This document shows, piece after piece, positions 1 to 5,984 of a stretch of DNA of 12,359 nt. How positions within the stretch are numbered: the first letter of the stretch is position 1; each line of letters begins with the position of its first letter. Below the pieces are notes generated by a model that worked only from the letters and a program-made list of their open reading frames with translations, was not told where the DNA came from and made no database searches. The position numbers were made by a program, and so were the translations under genes. Origin of the DNA: Clostridiales bacterium (GTDB taxonomy: Bacteria; Bacillota; Clostridia; Lachnospirales; Lachnospiraceae); assembly GCA_018369015.1 (NCBI GenBank), contig JAGZDD010000111.1, forward strand, positions 1-12,359, given 5' to 3'.

Positions 1-8
1 AATCCATT

Positions 9-27
9 AAAAATCGCCTGCGGCGAT
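9..27 (-). terminator. Likely intrinsic terminator of deoC
   Basis: Downstream of the deoC stop on the minus strand, a perfect 6-bp stem (ATCGCC / GGCGAT, loop GCA) runs directly into five T residues. The stem is short, so it is a modest terminator. On the plus strand a T-run also follows a few bases after the stem, so weak bidirectional activity is possible. Confidence 0.5.
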
Positions 28-61
28 GGGATTTTTGCACTCCTGTTTCACTTTCTGACGG

Positions 62-742
62 TCAGCGCAGCAAGTGCGCAGACCTGGCTGAACTGTTACC
101 ACCTTCTACAATCTTTACCGTAGCGCTTGTTCCAAGGCGGTTCGCCCCGGCGTCTGCCATGGTCCGGGCCGTTTTGGCATCCCGTATACCGCCGGAGGCT
201 TTCACCCCAGCCCGATCTCCAACAGTGCGGCGCATCAGCGCAACATCCCCGGCTGTCGCGCCCCCGGTTGAAAAACCTGTCGACGTTTTAACAAAATCTG
301 CTCCGGCTTCTACGGCAAGACGGCAGGCGCGAACCTTCTCTTCATCGCTAAGCAGGCATGTTTCAATAATCACCTTAAGCAGAACGTTCTTTCCGCAGGC
401 AGCCTTAACCGCGGCAATCTCATCGCTTACATAGTCGTCGCAGCCATCCTTAAGCGCTCCTACATTAATAACCATGTCTACCTCGTTAGCGCCCTCGTTC
501 ACCGCACATCCAGCTTCAAAACACTTCACCGCTGTAGATGTCATTCCAAGAGGAAAGCCTACAACAGTGCAAACCTTCACCCCGCTGCCTTCAAGAAGCT
601 TCGCTGCAAACGCTGTGTAATATTCATTCACGCATACAGAGGCAAATCCGTACTTCACAGCCTCCATACAGACCTTCTTTACAGCCTCTTTCGTGGCTTC
701 AGGCTTTAAAATCGTATGATCAAATAACTTTGGTGATAACAC
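62..742 (-). CDS. deoC: Deoxyribose-phosphate aldolase
   Basis: Class I aldolase that splits 2-deoxyribose-5-phosphate into glyceraldehyde-3-phosphate and acetaldehyde in deoxynucleoside catabolism; cytoplasmic. Numbered from the GTG at 742, the protein has 226 residues, normal for short bacterial DeoC. It shows an N-terminal DHTILKPEAT block, Asp89 in EVDMVINVG, the Schiff-base Lys152 in DFVKTSTGFSTGG, and Lys181 in GVKASGGI, so the catalytic Asp/Lys/Lys set is complete. The frame stays open upstream to 889, but I chose GTG 742. It has a GGGGG ribosome site 7 nt upstream, family homology begins just after it, and a strong promoter (779-807) lies inside the longer frame. It is transcribed divergently from the M32 peptidase gene. 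No phosphopentomutase or nucleoside phosphorylase gene is adjacent in the window. The identification is certain; only the start is a choice. Confidence 0.95.
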   Translation of the reverse strand: MLSPKLFDHTILKPEATKEAVKKVCMEAVKYGFASVCVNEYYTAFAAKLLEGSGVKVCTVVGFPLGMTSTAVKCFEAGCAVNEGANEVDMVINVGALKDGCDDYVSDEIAAVKAACGKNVLLKVIIETCLLSDEEKVRACRLAVEAGADFVKTSTGFSTGGATAGDVALMRRTVGDRAGVKASGGIRDAKTARTMADAGANRLGTSATVKIVEGGNSSARSAHLLR

Positions 743-778
743 CTTTGATCCCCCTCTCTTTATCACTTTATTATCTTT

Positions 779-807
779 ATCATACCCCGTTCCGCCGACA
801 AAAGCAA
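779..807 (-). promoter_or_regulatory. Sigma-A-type promoter for deoC
   Basis: On the minus strand, TTGCTT (807-802), a 17-bp spacer, and TATGAT (784-779). Predicted transcription starts about 30 nt before the GTG start at 742. Close match to consensus with ideal spacing. Its position rules against the upstream translation starts of the extended deoC frame. Confidence 0.7.
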
Positions 808-809
808 TC

Positions 810-838
810 TTGAGTTTTCTACCATGCTTTGCTATACT
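810..838 (+). promoter_or_regulatory. Sigma-A-type promoter for the M32 peptidase gene
   Basis: TTGAGT (810-815), a 17-bp spacer, and TATACT (833-838). The predicted start near 845 gives a leader of about 130 nt containing the two 39-bp repeats. The -35 box is 2 bp from the -35 box of the divergent deoC promoter, so polymerase binding at the two sites could be mutually exclusive. Confidence 0.7.
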
Positions 839-882
839 AAAACATGTGTAACAAGTCTGCCTCGCAGCTGAGGATGGCAAAA

Positions 883-973
883 ATACCATTATGGCCTGAG
901 GGGCAGGCCAAGAAGGAGGAACGCCCTTGCGGGCATACCATTATGGCCTGAGGGGCAGGCCAAGAAGGAGGAA
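883..973 (+). repeat. Two 39-bp direct repeats, each hairpin plus ribosome site
   Basis: Units at 883-921 and 935-973 are identical over 39 bp and separated by 13 bp (period 52). Each contains a perfect hairpin GGCCTG-AGGGG-CAGGCC followed at once by AAGAAGGAGGAA. The copy-2 ribosome site (AAGGAGG, 965-971) is 5 nt from the ATG of the M32 gene. The copy-1 site (913-919) faces no annotated gene. The 13-bp spacer contributes to a GCCC-TTGC-GGGC mini-hairpin. Each unit also holds ATG GCC TGA, a two-codon frame with no ribosome site of its own. It looks like a local tandem duplication in the leader; a regulatory role is inference. Confidence 0.85.
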
Positions 974-980
974 ATTATGA
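927..980 (+). other. Possible 17-codon leader ORF overlapping the M32 start
   Basis: The unused ribosome site of repeat copy 1 (AAGGAGG, 913-919) is 7 nt upstream of TTG at 927. That opens a frame MRAYHYGLRGRPRRRKL ending at TGA 978-980. This stop overlaps the M32 start in the classic ATGA arrangement (ATG 977-979), which would couple the two by re-initiation. The peptide is strongly basic only because it reads through the repeat's purine tract. The start is a weak TTG and there is no family support, so it may be a chance by-product of the duplication. Confidence 0.2.
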
Positions 981-2479
981 GCGATTTATTTAGAGAATTG
1001 CAGCCATATCTTGAACGTGCAGGGGCTCTTGAGGCGGCGTGTACATTATTTAACTGGGATCAAAACAACGCCCCCGGGGAATCTATAGAAAACACATCAA
1101 AAATCATTGGAACTCTGTCGGGAGAGCATTATGCCGCGCTCATTAATGATGAGGTGCGCAGGCTTCTTATTAAATTATCCACAAAAGATGAACTAGAAAA
1201 GCTTTCCTTCCACGAAAAATCCATTGTTAAGGTACTCAATAAGCAGTTCCATAAGCTTTCCCTCATCCCGCCTGAGGAATATCAGCATTTTAGTATGCTG
1301 ACCGCCAAAGCCTATCCTATCTGGGAAGCAGCCAAAAATAATAATGACTATACGTCTTATGCGCCGGTTCTTCAGGAAATTATCGATTATTCCAAAAAGT
1401 TCGCGGCCTACGGACAAAAAGAGGGGCAGCCTTTATACGATGTGGCGCTGGATGATTATGAGGAAGGCTTTACTATGGAAATTCTCGACAGTTTCTTTGA
1501 CAGCCTAAAAGAAGCACTTGGGCCTCTTGTGAAAAAAGTCAGTGAAAAGACCGATGTCATTCCCAGGGATTTTCTTCAAAAATTTTATCCGGCAGACACC
1601 CAGAAAGAGTTTTGCCATTTTCTTGCCGAATATATCGGCTTTGACTTTAACCGCGGGCTTATGGGAGAAAGCGAGCATCCTTTCACAACGCAGCTCCATA
1701 ACCATGATGTCCGTATTACAAACCATTATTTAGAAAACAAGGTTGACTCCGCAATATTCTCCGTCATTCATGAGGCAGGACATGGGCTTTACGAACAGGG
1801 CATTGACGATGCTATCACAATGACCATTGTAGGCAGCGGCACCTCCATGGGAATGCACGAATCCCAATCCCGTTTTTATGAAAATAATCTTGGACGCAGT
1901 CTTGAATTTTGGATGCCGGTTTATGGAAAGCTTAAGGATACCTATCCAGACCAGCTTGCAGGCGTAAGCCTTGAAGATTTCTACAAAGGGATTAATTACT
2001 CCCACCCCAGCCTTATCCGTACAGAAGCCGATGAACTGACCTATCCGTTCCATATTATGATCCGCTATGAAATAGAAAAAGCGATCTTTTCGGAAAACGT
2101 CACAGCAAACGAGCTTCCGGTTCTGTGGAATGAAAAGTATAAAGAGTACTTAGGAATTGTTCCCGGCAATGATACCGAAGGGATTTTGCAGGACATGCAC
2201 TGGTCCGGCGGAAGCTTTGGCTACTTCCCGTCCTACGCCATCGGAAGCGCTATCGCAGCCCAGATTTATCATCACCTTGAAAGCATTATGCCGATAAAAG
2301 ACTATCTTTTACAGGGCCAGCTTACTCCAATACGAAATTATTTAAAAGAGCACATCCACCGTTTCGGACAGTGCAAAAATACCCAGGAGCTTCTTATGGA
2401 TATGACCGGGGAAGGCTTTAACCCAAACTACTATATTCAATACCTTACTGAAAAATTTACCAAACTATATGGACTTTAA
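977..2479 (+). CDS. Metallocarboxypeptidase, M32 (Taq) family
   Basis: Zinc carboxypeptidase that removes C-terminal residues from peptides in the cytoplasm. The product is 500 residues, the normal family length, with no signal peptide. All M32 motifs are present in order: HPF (234-236), DVRIT (244-248), the zinc site HEAGH (265-269), HESQ (294-297, Glu295 the expected third zinc ligand), IRTEAD (347-352) and GILQDMHW (402-409). The ATG at 977 has AAGGAGG 5 nt upstream. It is preceded by a promoter at 810-838 and the repeated leader, and it converges on purA with a shared terminator at 2721-2768. It is monocistronic on the plus strand. A role in general peptide turnover is known for the family; no specific substrate can be inferred. 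Confidence 0.95.
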   Translation: MSDLFRELQPYLERAGALEAACTLFNWDQNNAPGESIENTSKIIGTLSGEHYAALINDEVRRLLIKLSTKDELEKLSFHEKSIVKVLNKQFHKLSLIPPEEYQHFSMLTAKAYPIWEAAKNNNDYTSYAPVLQEIIDYSKKFAAYGQKEGQPLYDVALDDYEEGFTMEILDSFFDSLKEALGPLVKKVSEKTDVIPRDFLQKFYPADTQKEFCHFLAEYIGFDFNRGLMGESEHPFTTQLHNHDVRITNHYLENKVDSAIFSVIHEAGHGLYEQGIDDAITMTIVGSGTSMGMHESQSRFYENNLGRSLEFWMPVYGKLKDTYPDQLAGVSLEDFYKGINYSHPSLIRTEADELTYPFHIMIRYEIEKAIFSENVTANELPVLWNEKYKEYLGIVPGNDTEGILQDMHWSGGSFGYFPSYAIGSAIAAQIYHHLESIMPIKDYLLQGQLTPIRNYLKEHIHRFGQCKNTQELLMDMTGEGFNPNYYIQYLTEKFTKLYGL

Positions 2480-2682
2480 TGGTGTCGCCCAGTTCGGAGC
2501 GCAAAGCAGCGATCCATTCGAGTCCTGCGCCATGGCTGAATCCTCGATTATGGAGTATCACCAGCCGCATGGCGGGAATAGCTAAGAAAGAATCCTGCTT
2601 TGCAGGATTCTCCGCCTGCGCCGGGTCGCACAAGCGACATCTACCATTCCGCCGCAGTGCGATCTAAAGCGGAGCGTTTTTT
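2480..2682. repeat. GC-rich structured intergenic element, possibly repetitive
   Basis: This stretch starts immediately after the M32 stop and is visibly richer in GC than its surroundings. On the plus strand it holds a perfect 10-bp hairpin (2589-2598 with 2602-2611, loop TTT). It also holds a nested structure in which CTCCGC (2610-2615) can pair with GCGGAG (2669-2674) around TCGCAC/GTGCGA (2626-2631 with 2657-2662), ending in six T residues (2677-2682). On the minus strand one frame is open for 68 codons (2663-2457), with protein-like text such as MRLVILHNRGFSHGAGLEWI from ATG 2570. There is no ribosome site, and it ends inside the M32 gene. My inference is a repeated intergenic element or a remnant of one, rather than a gene; its edges are approximate. 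Confidence 0.4.
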
Positions 2683-2718
2683 ATTTCATAGGAAAGCACT
2701 TTCCTATGAAATAAAAAA
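2677..2718. repeat. Perfect 42-bp palindrome
   Basis: Two 20-bp arms (2677-2696 and 2699-2718) are exact inverted complements around a 2-nt centre. The core reads CATAGGAAAG/CTTTCCTATG. The outer ends are T-tract on the left and A-tract on the right, so neither strand has a T-run directly after the GC-containing stem. It is therefore not a normal intrinsic terminator by itself. The left T-tract may serve the nested structure just upstream. Confidence 0.7.
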
Positions 2719-2720
2719 AT

Positions 2721-2768
2721 AAAAACCCTGCGCAAGTAAGCCTGTAGGCTTACTTGCGCAGGGTTTTT
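2721..2768. terminator. Bidirectional intrinsic terminator between M32 gene and purA
   Basis: A perfect 22-bp stem (2721-2742 with 2747-2768) with loop TGTA and a GC-rich core CCCTGCGCAAGTAAGCC. T-runs follow on both strands (2764-2769 on plus; the A-tract at 2721-2725 and beyond on minus). It sits between two convergent genes, so it should terminate both. The remaining bases 2769-2863 on the purA side contain nothing I recognise beyond a small GCAC/GTGC hairpin. Confidence 0.9.
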
Positions 2769-2863
2769 TATATGCAATTAAACTATGCACAGCGTGCGCA
2801 TATCCCGGACGGCTGACGGAATAATTACCAGTTTACTCCGCCAGGCTTCATCCCAAACAGAAC

Positions 2864-4141
2864 TTATCTCTTAATAATCTCATGTCTGCCTGGTCCATTG
2901 GACACCATAGTTACAGGCACACCGATCTCTTTTTCAATAAATTCAATATAGTTCCTGCAATTTTTCGGCAGCTTGTTATACTCCGTAATACCCCGGATGT
3001 CTTCCTTCCAGCCCGGCAGGTATTCGTAAACAGGCTTTGCTTTCTTTAAAAGGTGCGTTGTCGGGAAATCCTTTGTCACCTCGCCGTCAATCTCATAGCC
3101 CACGCATACCGGCAGCGTATCCAGATAGCCCAGTACATCCAATACCGTCAGTGCCACCTCCGTAGCGCCCTGCATACGGCAGCCATAACGGGAGGCAACT
3201 GCGTCAAACCAACCCATACGTCTTGGACGGCCAGTCGTCGCCCCAAACTCACCGCCGTCTCCGCCGCGGCGGCGCAGCTCGTCCGCTTCCTCGCCAAAAA
3301 TCTCAGAAACAAATTCCCCGGCGCCCACAGCGCTGGAATAAGCTTTAACAACAGTCACCACGTCTTTAATCTCATAGCATGGGATTCCTGCGCCGATTGC
3401 TCCATAGGAAGCCAAAGTGGATGACGATGTAACCATTGGGTAAATGCCAAAATCCGGATCCTTCAGTGAGCCAAGCTGGCCTTCCAGCAAAATGTTCTTT
3501 CCGGCCTTAATGGCATCATAAAGGAATTTGGACGTATCACACACATAAGGGCGCACCATTTCTCTGTATCCTGTTAATGTATTATAAATTTCATCCGGAT
3601 TTAACGGTTCTTTATGATAAAGGTGCTCAATAAGCACATTTTTCATTTCGACAACACGGTTCACCTTTTCTCTCAGATCTGCTTCCTCGCCGAACAGTTC
3701 GCTGACCTGGAAACCGATCTTTGCATATTTATCTGACTAAAAAGGCGCAATACCGGATTTTGTGGAGCCGAAGGATTTGCCGCCGAGTCTTTCTTCCTCG
3801 TACTGGTCAAATAAAATATGGTACGGCATCAATATCTGAGCTCTGTCAGAAACAAGAATTTTCGGTTTTGGAACACCTTTAGATACAATGTCATTGACCT
3901 CTTTAAATAAATAAGGAATATTCAGAGCAACACCGTTTCCGATGATACTTGTGGTATGGTTATAAAATACACCGGATGGCAGCAGGTGCAGTGCGAATTT
4001 CCCATAATTATTGATAATCGTATGTCCTGCATTGCTTCCGCCCTGGAATCTTACGATAATATCCGACTCCTCAGCCAGCATATCCGTGATCTTACCCTTA
4101 CCTTCATCTCCCCAGTTTGCGCCAACGATTGCTTTTACCAT
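2864..4141 (-). pseudogene. purA: Adenylosuccinate synthetase interrupted by an in-frame TAG
   Basis: PurA joins IMP and aspartate using GTP, the first step from IMP to AMP. Frame and length match an intact gene: 425 codons from ATG 4141, with AAGGAG 8 nt upstream. The first part has the P-loop GDEGKGK (11-17), with Asp12 and His40 at the positions of the catalytic pair. The second has TTGRPRRMGWFDAV and a normal C-terminus, GPGRHEIIKR. Codon 135 (3739-3737) is TAG in GIAPF*SDKYAKIG, where E. coli PurA has Tyr in GPAY. The two halves are in the same frame with nothing lost, so one base change from TAC or TAT explains it. The second half has no good ribosome site and lacks the P-loop, so it cannot work alone. 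The change is either a true nonsense mutation (cells would need adenine salvage), a suppressed amber, or a sequence error. Confidence 0.9.
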
Positions 4142-4180
4142 AAACTCAGCTCCTTAAATGTTTTCTAAACGTACAGTCCT

Positions 4181-4209
4181 ATTTTATTCCAAAATCCCCG
4201 AAAAGTAAA
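4181..4209 (-). promoter_or_regulatory. Sigma-A-type promoter for purA
   Basis: On the minus strand, TTTACT (4209-4204), a 17-bp spacer, and TAAAAT (4186-4181), giving a leader of about 30-35 nt before ATG 4141. There is no room for a purine riboswitch between promoter and start. No operator was recognised. Confidence 0.55.
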
Positions 4210-4245
4210 CTATAAATTGTAATAAATTTGTTGCTGTTCAGGCCA

Positions 4246-4271
4246 GCCTCAAACACTTTGCTGTTTGAGGC
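4246..4271. repeat. Inverted repeat, 10-bp perfect arms
   Basis: GCCTCAAACA (4246-4255) pairs exactly with TGTTTGAGGC (4262-4271) across a 6-nt loop. It lies about 37 bp upstream of the purA -35 box, so it could be an operator or an RNA hairpin; no T-run follows on either strand. Confidence 0.7.
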
Positions 4272-4293
4272 GTAAGAATATGATTCAGGGGTT

Positions 4294-4336
4294 CGCGGAC
4301 TCTTTTTGCAAAGCAAAAACTCCAAATGAGTCCGTG
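4294..4336. repeat. Nested inverted repeat with possible alternative fold
   Basis: The outer arms CGCGGACTC (4294-4302) and GAGTCCGTG (4328-4336) form 9 pairs including one G-T. Inside is a perfect TTTTTGC-AAA-GCAAAAA hairpin (4303-4319). On the minus strand an alternative short hairpin ACTC-ATTTG-GAGT followed by five T residues uses part of the same arm and could act as a weak terminator for the sulfatase operon. Confidence 0.5.
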
Positions 4337-4339
4337 AAA

Positions 4340-4372
4340 GTTATTGTTTACAGGGTACCTGCAAACAATAAC
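4340..4372. repeat. Inverted repeat, 10 + 4 bp arms
   Basis: GTTATTGTTT (4340-4349) pairs exactly with AAACAATAAC (4363-4372). Inside, after one A/C mismatch, CAGG (4351-4354) pairs with CCTG (4358-4361) around the loop GTA. It is the strongest of the three hairpins in this spacer. On the minus strand it is the first hairpin met after the sulfatase gene, but only three T residues follow it. Confidence 0.65.
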
Positions 4373-4478
4373 ATAAATTTCTTAAGTATTACTTATAAAT
4401 CAGAACAGTTCAGCCAAATGAACGTTTCCTATAAAGCCACACAAATATATTATTCCCTGTCCGCTCAAAAAACATATC

Positions 4479-5972
4479 TTATTCCAATCCCAGCCTTTCA
4501 TATTGCTCTTTTGGCGCATCATTTTCTTTCATCAGACGAATGAGCAATTTTTTCATTCTCTCTTGTATTTTGGTGTCACATATCTCCTGGTCTTTGCCAT
4601 TTCGGACATCAAACAAAAAATCTTCTGTAATATGATCTGGATACATATAACCTCCCAGCCCATAGGCAAATCCCTTTTCTTCCCCCCACGGCCGACATTC
4701 CGTACGCAGAAGCTTAATGCCTTTTGAAAATGAAAATGGAGGCGATAAAACAGCCGTAGACAGTTCATCCTCACAAAATCTCCCCATCATATGTACAGGC
4801 ATTAACGTATACTGATATAATGGCTTATTTTCCCAGGAGGCCGCGCCTTTCATATATATATAATCTCCGTCCGTACAGCACACATGCCCTCCATAGATTC
4901 CAAATAACGCGCCCTCTCTTACGTTTTCATCCTTTTCTATAACGCCTGCCAAATTCTTCCCTTTCATATCCGGGGTCGGACGGATTCCAAAAAACTCTAA
5001 TAACGTTACAGGGAGATCGATCGTCTGTACAAGTGCATTTCTTAACTCTTTTTGCTTTTTATATCTGGGATCCCATATAAATAACGGAATATGTGACGTT
5101 TCACTATAAAAGGGCATTGAATTTTTACCCCAGTAATCATGCTCTCCTAATAAAAATCCATGATCCGTATTGACAATCAGCATTGTATCTTCCCATAGTC
5201 CGTAAGCGTCCATTTTATCCAGTATTTTTCCAAGGTAATGGTCGCACATCGACAACAGCGCTGCGTAAGAAATCCTTAAATGTTCTGCCATTTCCCCTGT
5301 GTAATGGTTCTTCCCATAGTCCGGCCAGTCACTAAGTTCTTTTCGATAATTCTCCTGATATAGCCGGTAATATTTTTCGTATGTATAAAACGGCTCATGG
5401 GGATCAAATGGTTCAATCTGCAAAAACCACCGGTCGGAATCATGGTTCATATCAATAAATTGCTCCGCTGCTTCAAACACTTTAAACTGGGAATGATCCT
5501 TCTCCTCTTGCATAAACATCCGGTTCACCGCATTGGCTCTCCCCAGAAGGCATTTCTGGGAGCTATTTTCATATTTTTCCGGATCTTTGACAATACCCTT
5601 CCATTTATCTCCTTCCTGGCCTCTGAAAAATTCAAAGCTTGAATATCTCGTATGGTATGTCGCGCCCCCATCCTCCCAATAATGAACATGATCTGAAATC
5701 AGGTGAGTATAAATCCCCCGTTCTCCCATCATCTCAATCGCCGAATCATCATATGGCTCAATCGGCGACCAGCTTCTGTGTAAAAAATTATATCTTCCAG
5801 TATGCAGTTCGCGGCGGGCAGGCATACAGGGGAGACTCCCAGAATAACACCGGTCAAATTTAACACTATGTTCATATAACCGGCAAAAATTAGGCATATG
5901 AACCCATTCGCAGCCATAGGGCGGCAGCATATGGCGGTTTAAAGAATCAAACATAATCATAATCGCTTTCAT
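4479..5972 (-). CDS. Type I (formylglycine) sulfatase, cytoplasmic
   Basis: Hydrolase of the alkaline-phosphatase superfamily expected to cleave an organic sulfate ester. Counting from ATG 5972 it has 497 residues. The maturation motif is SLPC-M-P-A-R-RELHTGR, with Cys49 as the residue converted to formylglycine. Asp9, Asp270-His271 (NTDHG), Lys283 and His192 (DPHEPF) fit the metal and sulfate-binding positions. There is no signal peptide or membrane segment, so the substrate must enter the cell. A GTG at 5975 is also possible, but the ATG has AGGAGG at 6 nt. The gene starts 12 bp after the upstream ATPase stop, making it the last gene of the ABC operon. No radical-SAM maturase gene is in the window, so one must lie elsewhere. 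Phosphonate monoester hydrolases share CxPxR, so that activity cannot be excluded. Confidence 0.88.
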   Translation of the reverse strand: MKAIMIMFDSLNRHMLPPYGCEWVHMPNFCRLYEHSVKFDRCYSGSLPCMPARRELHTGRYNFLHRSWSPIEPYDDSAIEMMGERGIYTHLISDHVHYWEDGGATYHTRYSSFEFFRGQEGDKWKGIVKDPEKYENSSQKCLLGRANAVNRMFMQEEKDHSQFKVFEAAEQFIDMNHDSDRWFLQIEPFDPHEPFYTYEKYYRLYQENYRKELSDWPDYGKNHYTGEMAEHLRISYAALLSMCDHYLGKILDKMDAYGLWEDTMLIVNTDHGFLLGEHDYWGKNSMPFYSETSHIPLFIWDPRYKKQKELRNALVQTIDLPVTLLEFFGIRPTPDMKGKNLAGVIEKDENVREGALFGIYGGHVCCTDGDYIYMKGAASWENKPLYQYTLMPVHMMGRFCEDELSTAVLSPPFSFSKGIKLLRTECRPWGEEKGFAYGLGGYMYPDHITEDFLFDVRNGKDQEICDTKIQERMKKLLIRLMKENDAPKEQYERLGLE

Positions 5973-5984
5973 CACAGTCCTCCT

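Larger units (their letters stand above)
4210..4478. other. Gene-free spacer with three successive inverted repeats
   Basis: An AT-rich spacer between the sulfatase stop and the purA promoter. It contains three separate inverted repeats (4246-4271, 4294-4336, 4340-4372; listed individually) within 127 bp, then about 100 bp with only a short TAAGTA-T-TACTTA palindrome near 4383. None is followed by a long T-run on the minus strand, so the end of the sulfatase operon transcript is not obvious. A small plus-strand open frame across this region has no family likeness and only reflects the hairpins. Confidence 0.6.

Noticed and set aside
743..889. N-terminal extension of deoC to the upstream start at 889
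   Set aside because: It adds 49 residues with no family match, contains the deoC promoter (TTGCTT-17-TATGAT) and overlaps the M32 leader repeat. GTG 742 has a good ribosome site and gives the normal length.
883..973. The leader repeats as a CRISPR array or an insertion-element end
   Set aside because: Only two copies with a 13-bp spacer, carrying a ribosome site, and no cas or transposase gene. A local tandem duplication explains them.
2479..2667. 62-residue plus-strand open frame after the M32 gene
   Set aside because: Starts on the overlap with the M32 stop codon, has no ribosome site, and merely reads through GC-rich hairpins.
2677..2718. The 42-bp palindrome as an intrinsic terminator
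   Set aside because: The stem is followed by an A-tract, not a T-tract, on both strands. The adjacent 2721-2768 hairpin fits termination far better.
2864..3664. The C-terminal half of purA as a separate gene
   Set aside because: Same frame as the first half with no missing residues, no ribosome site at the GTG, and no P-loop. It is one gene with a nonsense codon.
3737..3739. TAG read as pyrrolysine or by a genome-wide recoded TAG
   Set aside because: TAG ends several normal genes in the same window, and the site is a conserved Tyr position in a core enzyme. A point mutation or sequence error is simpler.
4265..4543. 92-residue plus-strand open frame in the spacer
   Set aside because: Covers three hairpins and runs into the sulfatase 3' end antisense. 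No ribosome site and no recognisable domain.
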